Below, in pieces: positions 1 to 11,275 of a stretch of DNA of 64,000 nt. A program made the translations under genes and the position numbers. Below the pieces are notes generated by a model, which saw only the letters and a list, made by a program, of their open reading frames with translations, had not been told where the DNA came from and searched no databases. The number at the start of each line of letters is the position of its first letter. Position 1 is the stretch's first letter. Origin of the DNA: Watersipora subatra (Eukaryota > Bryozoa > Gymnolaemata > Cheilostomatida > Watersiporidae); assembly GCF_963576615.1 (NCBI RefSeq), contig NC_088714.1:40276572-40340571 (forward strand), written 5' to 3'.

Positions 1-1148
1 AGACCGATGAAATGTGCACAGTAAGGCTTAGCAAGTTTTAATAACGATTTTCGGTCAAATTAATCTGTCTATTTGTGTATAATCCGATCAGCTGGGTAAG
101 GTTTAGGAATATGTCGACAATTTTCAAAGACTTGGTAACATATTTAAATATGTTGTTATGTGTTTTGTATCGTTATTATACTTAAACAACTCTACACAAA
201 AATGGTTAAATTTGTTGATGAGATTTTGGTACAAGGGTTCGCGACGTTGTTGATGAATAATTTTCGCGAGTTGTGTGCACATGCATTTATCATAAAACTC
301 TCAAACATTCGCTCCGCTCGTTTGGTCGTGGGATAAACCGAGATTACTGGCTTAGCTACACACATCAGCTCAGCCCCCTGACCGTTTCTTAGTAAATATT
401 AACTCTTACACCATGGAGTGTTTTACTCGTTCAGATTGAATTAAGTTATGCTGAAAAACATTTAGGTTGCCGTTTACAATTTTTCTTTTTAACCATCCTA
501 GACCGGAAATAAGGTACAACCATTGACAGTCTTAGTAACGTTGATTGACTGTGAGAGAAAAACCAGAAATTATAAAATATGGAAGCCATGATTTTATGCT
601 GTGATTTCTGAGTAAAAGAAAAACAAGCTGGTCAATCTTTTCTCCAAAATATTAACCCGCTATCCTAAATTTATTGTGTCAAAGTTTTGGGTGGATCTGC
701 TAACTCTGAGACCTGCAATCATTGTTTTGTATAAGTATTAAGGTAAGCCGTTATAAATGCTTTTGATAGCAAAGGAGTTAAGATGAGTATTCATAAAATA
801 CAAAACAAAAAGTATAAGCATAACAATATAAGCATAATAACAAACATACCTTTCTGAATGACTAATATGCATATTACAAAATTTAACAAAATTATATTTG
901 TTGTACCGCAATAAAATGGCATAACTAAGCTTATTATCAGTGCGCAGGCAAACCATGAAAATTATTATTTTAGTTCTTAGGACATATTTTTTATCCTCGA
1001 CCAATGAAATATACACAGTCATATTGCGGTCTTGTGAAAACGTGTGTGGCTGGCAACATTAGACAGCACTGATATCATGGAGTCGGCGTGCATCGAATAA
1101 TATATTAATTTCCTTAGATATCCCTGTCGGTAATAGATTTTCCCTTAA
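1..1148. other. Unassigned AT-rich sequence
   Basis: I see no coding exon, RNA gene or element with clear ends here. Short open frames lack family motifs. The coiled-coil exon that should precede the propeller of TRIM copy A is not recognisable, so that gene's 5' part lies outside the window or has been lost. A TTAA at 1145-1148 precedes the Kolobok-like fragment that follows. Confidence 0.5.
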
Positions 1149-1745
1149 ATCACATCAGCTATATCAGTACTTTCATTATATATTTCAGTACCTAAGAGTC
1201 TTGGCTTTTGAATGAGCCTAAATTCAATACACAAAGAATAATAGAACTATGAAAAATGGGGTGTCAAAAGTATGTCCTGCAACAAAAAACACTGGATTGT
1301 GTTTCCCATAATGTGATGTCATAATTATCATTTAGCCTTTATCGATTCCTGTCGCTGCCATCGAGGCTGCGCTTTTCTGTGACAATCGGTGCTCTTAAAC
1401 CCCTAAAGCGCTAATAATAAACTAGCATTCTAAATAATCAACAATGCCCGGGGATCGTGCTAACGCCCGACCAATACAAACACATGTTCTTGGTTAATAA
1501 GTTTCGGGTGATTGTAAGTGATTGGAAGTAGTTGCTTCTGTAGTAGTATTATAATCTGAAGACTTTGTATCGCTTTCCATGTTGCTTTTTAAATATGATT
1601 ATGCTTCAATAAGTATACTGTCGTTTATAAAGGTAATGAAATCACATCGATTAAATTTGGACCTGCAATGGCGTGCCTTAGGACTATATGCAAATTGCAC
1701 CTTCGCGAGATCACGCAATGCTTTAAATTAATTAGCCTGAAAAAC
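1149..1745. mobile_element. Truncated, internally deleted copy of the Kolobok-like element
   Basis: Positions 1149-1500 match the left end of the large element at 5102-5450: shared blocks around the ATTCAATACACAAAGAATA motif, the ATGTCATAATT stretch and AAACTAGCATT. At about 1505 the sequence jumps to the other side of that element: 1520-1585 matches 16270-16340 (reverse complement of the THAP gene start) and 1595-1730 matches 16860-17000. The copy therefore lacks about 6.5 kb of interior. It also lacks the right TIR, ending where homology to the TRIM intron resumes (about 1746). It preserves the empty site of the nested insertion found at 5451-9757. It looks like a non-autonomous derivative sitting in TRIM copy A's intron. 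Confidence 0.72.
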
Positions 1746-2876
1746 TAACAGTTTTATTACACATGTTATGTGTTTAGAAGCATTACAACAATAAAGTGAT
1801 ATGGTAAATATTTAGATCTAAGATGACACAAAACATCAGGCTATAAGCTTTATTAACAACAGAGTTCTACGTTATTCTATCTGCATGTCTTCAGTTATTT
1901 AAACATCATGATGTTGAACAAACTGTTAGCAGCATCTGAGAGCAGCTGACTTTCATACATATAATCAGATCATTTCTCACTCTATTAGTCTCTTTGTAGC
2001 TGTATGAATTGTAGCTTCATGTTTCTCAATCAACTTGAGAATATATACAAACTCAGAGAGTCAGTTGATGATATCTGCACATCACTATGTATTATTGTAT
2101 AGCCTACTGCAACGTAAGCCTTACATGTTAGCTGGGTTTCTTAGTTGTGTTATTAAATGATGCTCAATAATTATGGAAGTAGATACAGAACCACTCCACT
2201 TTCATCTCTTCTGATGAAGTTTATTAGTACCACTATTGCAATAAGATTATTGATTCTAAAGACTAGCATGTCCTGATTTGAGTGAACCTGTTTTTTAAAG
2301 TCAGATCTTACACCTTTTCCGCTACATCATCATATTATAAATTATAACTGCCTTCTAAAGCAGTTATAATTTATTAGAGCATTTTGTATACAGCAAAGTT
2401 AATGACAAAAACCTATATTCACTATTGACCTCTTCAACTACTCATAGGTCTATCTGTAACAGAATTACAGTGTATTCTGTGAAGAGCTACTCATGGTTAG
2501 TAGATGTAGTTTTACTGTTTGTAGCTTCTATATCTTTGAAGTTTTATATTTTTCTACCAGTTATATTAAAAAATCATTGAAAACTAGCAACAAACTGTTA
2601 AATCCTTTGTTTTGCTTTGGAATTTTTAAAGCAAATCTATTGAGCACTCAAGTTTAAAAATGAGTAATACTATAGCTCCAACTTTAACTTTTATGAATTA
2701 AATACATTTTCAGATGTGCAGCTGTGTGAACTTGATAAATCTTTTGTTCAGAGAATCAACTTATGTTACATTGCATTCTATATCTTTCGCTTTACTCGAA
2801 ATTGTCTTAGATATGTTACTGTGTGATCTGGATAAAATTTTTGACTTGTTACAACATATTATTATTTACTTTATAG
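1746..2876 (+). repeat. Duplicated TRIM intron upstream of the copy A propeller exon
   Basis: This stretch matches the intron before the propeller exon of copy C (about 58560-59721) almost throughout. Examples are the AACAATAAAGTGATATGG block at the start and the TCTGTAACAGAATTACAG block at 2452. It ends in a pyrimidine-poor but canonical TTTATAG acceptor at 2870-2876. The similarity of non-coding DNA shows that the TRIM copies arose by segmental duplication, not by retroposition. Confidence 0.8.
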
Positions 2877-3820
2877 GTAAACCACCTTTCCAGCTACCTA
2901 AGTTAGCTCCAACCCCCACATCGCTAACTTTCCTGTCTGAACACAGCACTAGTAATGGGTGTTACTCAGCTGCTTATAATGGAAGTAATGAACTTTATTT
3001 AGGATGCTTTGATGGGATTAGAGTTCTGAATAAAGATTCTACCAGGAATATTTTGTCGACCATTTTGAGAGTTACATCTGTTCAGGTCTGTAACAACAGC
3101 ACTTATGTTTTGGGTCGCAATGGAGATGAGAGAACAGTTTACCAGTGTTTGTCTGATATGAGCCAGAGAGAAAAGCTGTTTTCTTTCAACTATTTAGGTA
3201 ATACTGCTTCATTCATTGCTGTTAGTAAATACTATATTGTTGCCTCTGAACCAGTTAAAGATAAGTTAGTACTCTACAACTTCTCCACCAGGAATACAAC
3301 ACTTCTGACTTCTGCAGTGTCACCAACTAATATGCACTTTCTACCAGATGGACAGCTACTAGTAGTGAGTAAAGATACACTTATTAGATGTAAAATAGAG
3401 ATTGACAAGCTGATTATCATCTGGACTTGTGAAGGACTGGAGGCAGCCCATGCAGTCACCTCAGATGTAGATGGGTTTATTTATGTCTCTTCTTATAAAA
3501 GTAAAGTCATCTACATCATCTCTCCTCAAGGTTAGTTTCTTATAGAATATACAGATTATATACAGCCTTTATATACTAGTACACATCATGATAGACTATT
3601 ATTAAATTTCTTACATGTATAACTTACTATAACACTAAAGTATCTTGTCTACACCATATTCTTATCAGCTGAGTATCTGTTTACAGGTGAGATACTGAAG
3701 GAGATTAGTAATAATAATCTACCAGGTAATTCAGGACAAATAAGTATTAGAGGAAGAGATGAGCTGGCAGTACCTACATGGGAAGGCAACTCCGTACGCC
3801 TGTTTAAGATTGACCATTGA
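2877..3820 (+). CDS. TRIM-like protein, C-terminal beta-propeller (copy A, 3' exons)
   Basis: Two exons are visible: 2877-3530 and 3687-3820 (TGA 3818-3820), split by a 156-bp GT-AG intron whose phases join (CAA G|GT GAG). They encode about 262 residues of a repetitive fold with blade-like strands: AAYNGSNELYLGC, YVLGRN, FIAVSKYYIVASEP, NMHFLPDGQLLVVS and TSDVDGFIYVS. The family pattern resembles the NHL/WD-like propellers at the C terminus of TRIM2/3/71-type ubiquitin ligases, where the propeller binds substrate or RNA. The open frame extends upstream to 2714, but the conserved TATAG acceptor and phase-1 start at 2877 match the other copies, so the upstream part is intron. No stop or frameshift is seen. 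The RING, B-box and coiled-coil exons are not in the window. Confidence 0.82.
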
Positions 3821-5097
3821 TAACTCAACATAATGCTGAGAGATTATAACAAGACTTTATTAATATATTGATCGAAGGATGTTAATATGAGTGATGAGTA
3901 TGGAGTGTGGATAATCAATTTAGGTTCTGTTTATTCATTTAGTTCAAATATGGCTGTTTGATATCTAGTTAGTTCATTAACAAGGTAATTGAATTTTTTG
4001 CACCGGTGTGTTATTAAATGAATCTACCATGTAATGCGATAAAGATCTGCACACTTGTACTACATAGTTATACTATATTATCTTGGCTAAAACTTTTGGT
4101 TTTTATGTAAGAAAGGCACACGTTACTCCTGTATCAATGATTGATAGAGTTTTTGGTAACGCAAGGTTTAGCCCAAATGCTCAGAGATGTTAGTTGAATT
4201 GATATAACTTATGTGACCAACTTTAAAAGCAAACTCTTACAAGTTACTGATGTTCAAAGAAGGAAGTGTAACATCGGCAAGCTATGGATAGTGATTGTTT
4301 GTGACTGAAATTGCCCAGCGTTTGACGCAGAGTGTAGTGGAATGATTTTACATGTTTTTCAATTATGCATTTTATATTATACATTACAATTATATATATA
4401 TATATATATATATATATCTATATAATTCAAATATATATTTTAGAACATATTTTGAAAATATTTGATATAATCCTGTTTCATACTGCCAATAAAGATTCAG
4501 TTCTGCATTAGAAAACGATCAATTTTAGTGAGAGCACAATCGGAGGTAATATGGCACATCCACGCTGTGTACTGAGTGTAGACATGCCATATCAATATGT
4601 TGTGTAAATGAAAAAATTTGAAACATTCCTTTTAATTTTAAAATGCCGTAATGTCATGCTGTTATAATAACTGTCATGATAGTAAGGAATATCCAATAAT
4701 GATATACCCAAGTCTTATAACTTATGTAAAACGGTATAAATTACCTGATTTTTGAATTACATGAAAAAAAAGGAATGTGTCTAAAAGATCGTAGAACTTC
4801 AACTAGTTTCACATATTGCACTAAGTGGTAATTGCAGGTAAAGGTCTATCAAAACAAAGTATTAATACAAAAAAATTCTTGAAATTAAAATGAGCTTTTG
4901 ATGTAGTCTGCCAGAAAATTGTTTTGCAAATGGCCACCACACGTACTTGTGAGAAGCTCAGAATAAGCTTTTGAGAGTTCAACTAAAATCTGCGTTCAAT
5001 TAGAGGTTTTATAATATATATGTATATATACAATGTATAGACACATGTACATTCAAAGTATATACATTATATATTTATATATATCTGTACGATATAC
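3821..5097. repeat. 3' flank of TRIM copy A, duplicated at copy C
   Basis: From 3840 to about 4640 the sequence matches 60690-61465, including the GAGTGATGAGTAT block and the CACACGTTACTCCTGTATCA block. A TA microsatellite lies at 4391-4418, absent from the copy C counterpart. From about 4650 to 5097 I see only AT-rich unassigned sequence leading to the Kolobok-like left end. Confidence 0.72.
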
Positions 5098-5458
5098 CTA
5101 AAGCACATAAATTACATAATTTTTTTATTGTATATTTCGATACATCAGAGGCTTTCGAATGAGCTTATATTCAATACACAAAGAATAATAGAGCTATGAA
5201 AAACTGGGTGTCAAAAGTACGTCCTGCAAAAAAAACCACTTGGTTCAGGTACTCAAAATGTGACGTCATAATTCTTATTTAGCCTTAGGTCGTGGATCCC
5301 TTTCGCTGCCAGTGAAGCTGCGTTTTTCTGTGACAATCGTTGCTTTAAAACCAAAGAGCGCTATTAATAAACTAGCATTTTAAATAATCAACAATGTACG
5401 GGATCGTGGTCACGCTTGACCAATGCAAACGCATGTTCTGGGTTAATTATGGCGCCTT

Positions 5459-5897
5459 ACAGTGCCTCGCGTTGTACAACTCGAGTTGGGACCACGCAAC
5501 GCGACTCTGTAAATGTAACGTGCAATCATAGATATATAAACCTAGATTGGCCAATAATAGCTATTCCCATCCGTTGCCTTGTCAGACTTAAATAGCACGA
5601 CGTAACGTCATTGTATTGTACCTCATGCTTGACTGCACTGTGGAGCTAATGAGGAGAAGGTGACAAAATTACAGTGCCTCGAGTTGTGCAACTCGAGTTG
5701 CACAAATCGAGTTGTGACCACACAACGCGACTCTGTAAATGTAATGTGCAATCATAGATATATAAACCTAGATTGGCCAAAAATAGCTATTCCCATCCGT
5801 TGCCTTCTCAGACTTAAATAGCACGACGTAACGTCATTGTATTGTACCTCATGCTTGACTGCATTGTGGAGCTAATGAGGAGAAGGTGACAAAATTA
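5459..5897. repeat. Tandem duplication in the left arm of the nested element
   Basis: Two head-to-tail copies of a unit of about 210 bp run from ACAGTGCCTCG to GGTGACAAAATTAC. The second copy carries an extra AACTCGAGTTGCACAAATCG stretch. Each contains the AGCACGACGTAACGTCATTG block, itself partly palindromic. An inverted single copy is at about 8835-8965. Confidence 0.8.
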
Positions 5898-6925
5898 CAT
5901 TTATTTTCACATAAAAACCTTCTTGGATACATAATCCAGTAAACTAAAGCAATTATGTGATAATATCTAATAACCACCATAGATTAATACTATAAAAGCT
6001 ATGAATTGTTGTACACAAATCATGAGCCATCAGGGCTTTACTTGCCACCCTCTCCTATCCCTATTCTCTCTTTTCCCTTCTCCAAAGAAAAAGTGAGAAA
6101 GGAAAAAGAGAGAAGGGGGAAAAGAGAGGGGGGGGGGGCAAATAGCCAACCCACCCAAAGAGCCAGACCCTGGCTAGGTAAATAGACTAATATCATGCTG
6201 AACTAAACATGACTAAATATGATGAGGATGCAAGTATGTCTTAAGTCAAAAATGAGACAGAATGATTATTTTACAGCTGGCTAGGTTACCAAAGCTGAAG
6301 TGTAATGATTGAATCACTAGCATCGTGGATGTTACCAACTTTAATGTAAACCAAGCAACGAATTCCCTAATCACAGTTAAGAATCGTGGTGGCTTGACTT
6401 TGTCTTCGCCTGTGGTGATTGAGGTTTGCAACCATAGTGAGAAAGCGACGAGAGGGTTGCGTAGTAGTGCTGCATTGGTGAAAAACTTTCCTAGGCTAGC
6501 ACTAATTGTCATCATGGAGCATTTGCTGAGGTTCAACATCATGCTATTGTTTAAGTGTAATCATCAAGCTAGTAGCCTAGCTCGTAAGATAGCAAAGAGA
6601 TATATTTTGACTAGGGCGCATTATGAAGCTAAGAATAGAGCTGGCACGGGTAGCTCGTCTGGTCTTGACCCACCGGGTCAGAGGTGCCCGGGTCGGGCCA
6701 CCCGACCCTCGGGTTTTCCTATACAAAGACACGGGTAGGTTTATGGCTAAACAACAGCGGTTGTAAATCGCTTTTTAAGTGCGATTGAAATGGAGTCGCA
6801 TATAGTCCTAGCGCGGAAGGACCAGGCGAAATAAAACAAGGTGAGTCCAGACTATATTCTTCCGTCTGCGACAATAGTCTTTGGACTATAGGTTTCACAA
6901 GGTTTTTCGGCAAAAAATAATCAAA

Positions 6926-8007
6926 ATGTCGGGGGTCTGGGAGTTCAGGAAGAAGCCAGTCACGAAAGGAAAATACCAAGTTATTTGTACAATATGCAAA
7001 AGCAAGTTAAAAGTTGACTTGCAACAAAATTCACATTACAGTTATTTGGTATCATAAGATTCACCAAGTCTTACTCTGTTGTGTTGTAGGTGTGAAATAT
7101 ATGGGAATGTGATTACGAGCTCTTAAAAGCTAAAAAACGAACAGCTAATTGCAGCCACACGAGACCGCCGTAGTTTGGATTCGCTTTCCAAAACGGCTCA
7201 AATGGGACGTAGTTGTTACAGGATGGTTTCTGTTTACACTTTCATGCAACCTCATTCGTCAAAATATTTTCACAAATATACTTCACGCATTCACTAAAAC
7301 CATGTCTATTGTTCTTACGTGTCTGTTTTATCGTCATTGTAATGCTGTCACTTTTAGCAGTGATATCTTATAACTTACCGTAAAAAATCGTTAAACTTTT
7401 TAACCTTAGCTCGAAGGAGTGCATATCATTGTGTGATAATCATGACGAGCCTGTTGGTCACCTGTGATAATCGAAAAGTGCTGCAAAAATTATTTTCGAA
7501 GTATTGGGTCACGTGATCAGATTACGATTTGACGATTGAATAATGCCGAAACAAAACTGTAAACTAGCGAGCATCTATATTTGATACGGTGTATTCGGTA
7601 AAACCCAAAGTGTTTGTCATAAACTATAGTGCTACAATAAGTTTTATATTGAGTTTTTTAATGGCTTTTCAGTTCACATGAAAACATCACGTGACAAAAT
7701 GATAACCAAACTGTAATGACTACGTCAGAGAAATAAACAGATTCCAATCTACGGCGGATTTTCGTTTTTGAGCTTTTAAGAGCTTGTAATCACATTTCCA
7801 TGTATTTGGCACCTACAACACAGCAGAGTAAGACATGGTGAATCTTTTGATACCAAATAACTGTAATGTGAATTTTGTTGCAAGTCAACCTTTAAGCTAC
7901 AAAGAAGGGTCTACCTCAATACTATTGAGGCATTTACAACGAGGTCATCCTGAGGAACTTAAAAGCGTGTCTAAGAACCTTCAATCCAGCAAACTTATTT
8001 TATTTTT
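6926..8007 (+). pseudogene. hAT transposase remnant: split BED zinc finger
   Basis: ATG at 6926 opens a frame beginning MSGVWEF, followed by the CTICKSKL pair of cysteines. The second half, GSTSILLRHL then RGHPEEL, lies at 7907-7966. Together these give the BED-finger pattern: aromatic residue, C-x2-C, H-x4-H. The halves are separated by exactly 885 nt (one TTAA plus an 881-bp element), a multiple of three, and removal would leave the reading frame continuous. BED fingers are the DNA-binding N termini of hAT transposases. No catalytic core or dimerisation domain follows, so the gene is a truncated relic. Confidence 0.8.
7011..7891. mobile_element. TTAA-flanked foldback element inside the BED finger
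   Basis: TTAA occurs on both sides (7007-7010 and 7892-7895). Inverted repeats of about 130 bp begin AAGTTGACTTGCAACAAAAT on the left and AGGTTGACTTGCAACAAAAT on the right, read inward. They stay alignable through TCACATTACAG, TTTGGTATC and CTTACTCTG to the TTTTAAGAGCT region. The 600-bp interior has no convincing gene. TTAA duplication suggests mobilisation by a piggyBac or Kolobok transposase; the element itself is non-autonomous. Confidence 0.83.
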
Positions 8008-9107
8008 AGTTTCTTTCACTAATACCAGAAGCTTTAGGAGAAGTGATGGATTTTTGCTTTCCACTATGCTGGGTTATCTGTTTCTATATTTGTAAAGTAT
8101 TTCTTAACTAATTTCTTGTTGATTATAATAGCAGTTGAAAATAAAATCTGTAATAAAAACATTAGCCAAATCATGCCATTAATCTATCACCCATTGAATA
8201 GCATTGATCCACCATTGTTTAGCCATAAATTGTAGAATGCATCTATAAACCAAGCTACAGAATATAGTGATTGGTGTGATAATGGTTTCTTTTATCTTAG
8301 TTTAATGATGTCACAAAATTAGGCTGTGATAGAACTATCTCTTAAACTTAAATTAATAAAAAATCGCGCGTGCTGACCCGGTCCGACCCGATCTTGGCCC
8401 TCATTGCTGACTCTGAGTCTGGTTCGACTCTGCATTCCTTGGTCTTGTTCCAGCTCTAGCTAAGAAAGCCATTTATTCCATTTCCCTGATCAGATCAAAA
8501 CTTCACAAGCTCATCATACTTAGTCATGTTTAGTTCAACATGATAGTCTTTTACCTAGCCAAGATCTGGCTATTCGGGTGGGTTGGCTATTTGCCCCCCT
8601 CTACTTTCCCCCTTCTCTCTTTTTCCCTTCTCACTTTTTCTTTGGAGAAGGGGAAGAGAGAGAATGGAGATAAGAGAGGGTGGCAAATAAAGCCCTGATG
8701 GCTCATGATTTGTGCGCAACATTTCATAGCTTTTATACTTTTTATCTATGGTGGTTATCAGATATTATCACAGAATTGCTTTAGTTTACTGGATTATGTA
8801 TACAAGAAGGTTTTTATGTGAAAATAAATGTGATTTTGTCACCTTCTCCTCATTAGCTCCATAGTGCAGTCAAGCATGAGGTACAATACAATGACGTTAC
8901 GTCGTGCTATTTAAGTCTGACAGGCTTTTCCCTATTGGCCAATCTAGGTTTATATATCTATGGGTGCAATATATTGGTATTACGGTAGCATAACTGTAGA
9001 CCTGGTTATATTAACAATGGTACATCAATAGGCACCCGTTAGCTAATATAAATTAAACTATGTGTGTATGTACTGTAAAACTAAAGCTAATGGCAAATTA
9101 TAGTGTG

Positions 9108-9735
9108 CCGAGTTTGCAACTCGAGTTGTACAACTCGAGTTGCAAACTCGAGTTGTGTAAATATAACTCGAGTTTGTAAGTACAACTCGAGTTGTACAAC
9201 TTGAGTTCATCAAAACCCAAGCCGAGTTCTTTCAACAGCAACTCGAGTTCAACAACTCGGCTTGAGAACATCTCATCTCATTGTTTCATTTTCTCTAGCT
9301 ATATGGAAATTTTTTTGTGCATCATTAAACGCTGTTGAAATAATTTCTATGTTCATTTTCGGTGTTCATTCAGTTTCTTGTCAGGTTCTAGAGACATAAC
9401 TCTGTTTTCATTTGAAAAAGAAGTTGTCCGGCTCCCACATAGATTGTTTTTTAGTTTGCTTTTTACATTCTACAATTGTTTTTGTCCCGTTATATTTATA
9501 GAAATAAATAAGCGCAAATATCGCCAATATATAAAATTTAAATATGTATATATATTTAAATTATTAATATTAAATTTATGTAAATGTTCTGTAAATGAGA
9601 CACCCCAATTACTCACTTTGCTTTCTTTACAAACCCGTGTTAGTTTTGCATAACACAACTCGAGTTCATCAAAAACCCAGGCTGAGTTGTACAACACGGC
9701 AACTCGAGTTGTACAACTCGAGTTGCAAACACGCA
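9108..9735. repeat. Subterminal array of CAACTCGAGTTG palindromes
   Basis: The palindrome CAACTCGAGTTG, or half-sites such as AACTCGAGTT, recurs at 9117-9260 and again at 9655-9735 near the right end of the nested element. A few copies sit in the left end (5476-5490, 5675-5705). Clustered palindromes just inside transposon ends are often transposase-binding sites; that role is inferred. The strong conservation of an otherwise rare CTCGAG core in AT-rich DNA is directly visible. Confidence 0.75.
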
Positions 9736-9851
9736 ATGCGAGGCACTGTAAGGCGCCTTAGTTAATAGATTTCTGGTGATTGCTAGAGTGGTTTTTTTCA
9801 TCCTTTCGTTCATTTTAAACATTTATAGTAATTATTATCACATCGTTTTAT

Positions 9852-10965
9852 ATGATGGCATTGTTTGTCTCATACAGAAATGCAGAGGAAATCGACCTCG
9901 AGCTGCTTGCGATGCAAGAGGAGGCTGAAGAGAGACAAAGAGTAAGTGAACTTGATTAATAACTAATTAGTAATTAAATATCAAAAATACAACAATTAAA
10001 ATACTTGTATTATTATATATTCCAATAAATTATATGATAAATAGAAAACAGGTGTATTGGACAGTTAAATTAATCACTTTGTGTATGATACTAGCTTATA
10101 GGCAGATTAAGTTATTTACAGTTGGCTTCTCTATTTTAAACAATCTCGGAGTGCAGTGAGTCAACCCCAACAATTGATTTAATTCAATTGACTTCTACAA
10201 CAAAATGAAACAAAAACAGAAATGGCTACCAACAACATACCTGGTTGTTAACCACTCATGGTTGTTCAACCTCTAATCAATAGAAATACTAACCATAATT
10301 TATTGATCTTAGGTAATTGAGGAATATCGAGATGTAAGAAGATGGTGTCACTGTGGACGTTGTGCCTTGATGCCCACTAGAGCCCAGAATGTATGCTGTC
10401 AAGAACATGCTGCAGCATCGGATAAGATTTTGACTGGATACAGGTTAGTGCCAATTCAATGGTTATCACTAGGATTGGAACAGAATGGTTGCTTTTAGCT
10501 ATACCCTGGCAGCACTGTGGCTCTTGTATGCGGGGATTGACATGTTTTGTTGTTTTCTCACTTTAGTTGCATATCAACGAACCTGGGGTGGAACAACTAT
10601 TACAGGAGGCACCTCTAGAAATGTCTAGAAACCAATACCTGGTATATCATGGTAAGCAGTTATTATACTTGTTGCCTCTCGTCTCCAATGTTTTAATGTC
10701 ATAGCAGTGATTTTATTAACAGTTTATAAACACATTTATTACTAATTATTTTTTATTTCTAGATGACAAATATGTTCTTACTGGCGAACCAGTGGCACAA
10801 GAAGTAAGAGAGAGGTTCTTTGGCTATCGAAACCTGGTGTTCTGGCTTTATCCTGGACTTCGAAGAAATGAGAGAGATCCGCTTCCAGCATGCATGTACC
10901 GCTACGTACATATAAAATTTCCTAACACTGATAATAATTTACCTTATAGTGAATATCATGAATGA
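9852..10965 (+). pseudogene. P2X7 C-terminal-like cysteine-rich domain gene in the Kolobok-like element
   Basis: Four exons are readable: 9852-9941, 10313-10443, 10567-10651 and 10763-10965 (TGA 10963-10965). Exon 1 starts MMALFVSYRN and ends in a Glu-rich helix. Exon 2 has WCHCGRCALMPT followed by CCQEH, the W-C-x-C-G-x-C / M-P-T / C-C pattern of the P2X7 receptor ballast domain, which also occurs as a stand-alone domain in many invertebrate proteins. Exon 4 has FFGYRNLVFWLYPGL and a terminal PACMYRYVHIKFP, as in that domain's C-terminal part. No membrane segments of a P2X channel are present. Exon 3 reads CIST in the incoming phase but needs a +1 shift to continue as PGVEQLLQEA and join exon 4, implying a one-base deletion near 10584. 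The gene is convergent with the transposase gene and lies within the same TIRs. Confidence 0.7.
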
Positions 10966-11275
10966 ATAGAGTGACACTGTTGGGCATATATTGTCCTAAT
11001 AAATACCTGATACCTAATACTAATACCTAATAAATCTATCACATAGCTGTTTTTATCTTCTAACTTTTAACTTTTTCTTTGTTGGCGCTGGGGTTTGACC
11101 CCAGAAAACAGTAACACTACTTAACAACTGTGTGCTACACGCTTGCCAAACCATCACAAGTACAACCTATCAAGTAGGCATCCTTTCAACATGCTGTTTG
11201 TGCTTTTGTTAGCATCAGTTTATATTATTTCTTGTCTTTGGAGAGAAGATGACAAAACTAAGGTCGATATTCAAA

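Larger units (their letters stand above)
6636..8458 (+). mobile_element. hAT-like transposon nested in the GGCGCC element
   Basis: The ends are TAGAGCTGG at 6636 and CCAGCTCTA ending at 8458, and the flanking octamer GCTAAGAA is identical on both sides (6628-6635 and 8459-8466). Eight-base duplications and TAGAG-type termini are characteristic of hAT elements. It carries the start of a BED zinc-finger coding region at 6926, split by another element (7011-7891). The rest of the transposase is missing or not recognisable, so it is a dead element. Confidence 0.85.
5451..9757. mobile_element. Nested TIR element with GGCGCCTTACAGTGCCTCGC ends
   Basis: Left end GGCGCCTTACAGTGCCTCGC at 5451 and its near-exact inverse ending at 9757. 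Flanks GGTTAATTAT and TAGTTAATAG are an imperfect 8-9 bp duplication of the empty site GGTTAATAAG seen at about 1494 in the deleted Kolobok-like copy. Inside, a unit of about 210 bp is tandemly duplicated (5459-5670, 5671-5897), and long inverted arms (about 5550-6240 and 8510-8960) share CATCAGGGCTTTA and ACCTCATGCTTGACTGCA blocks. No transposase is recognised. The long inverted arms and duplication size suggest a Mutator-like or foldback element, but this is inference. Confidence 0.72.

Noticed and set aside
2714..2876. ATG-initiated extension of the copy A propeller frame
   Set aside because: The same region is intron in copies B and C, and the conserved TTTATAG acceptor at 2870-2876 gives the consistent phase-1 exon start.
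3274..3459. Minus-strand open frames opposite the propeller exons (also 28897-29085 and 60122-60313)
   Set aside because: They recur in every copy because the sense exon is conserved; they are shadow frames.
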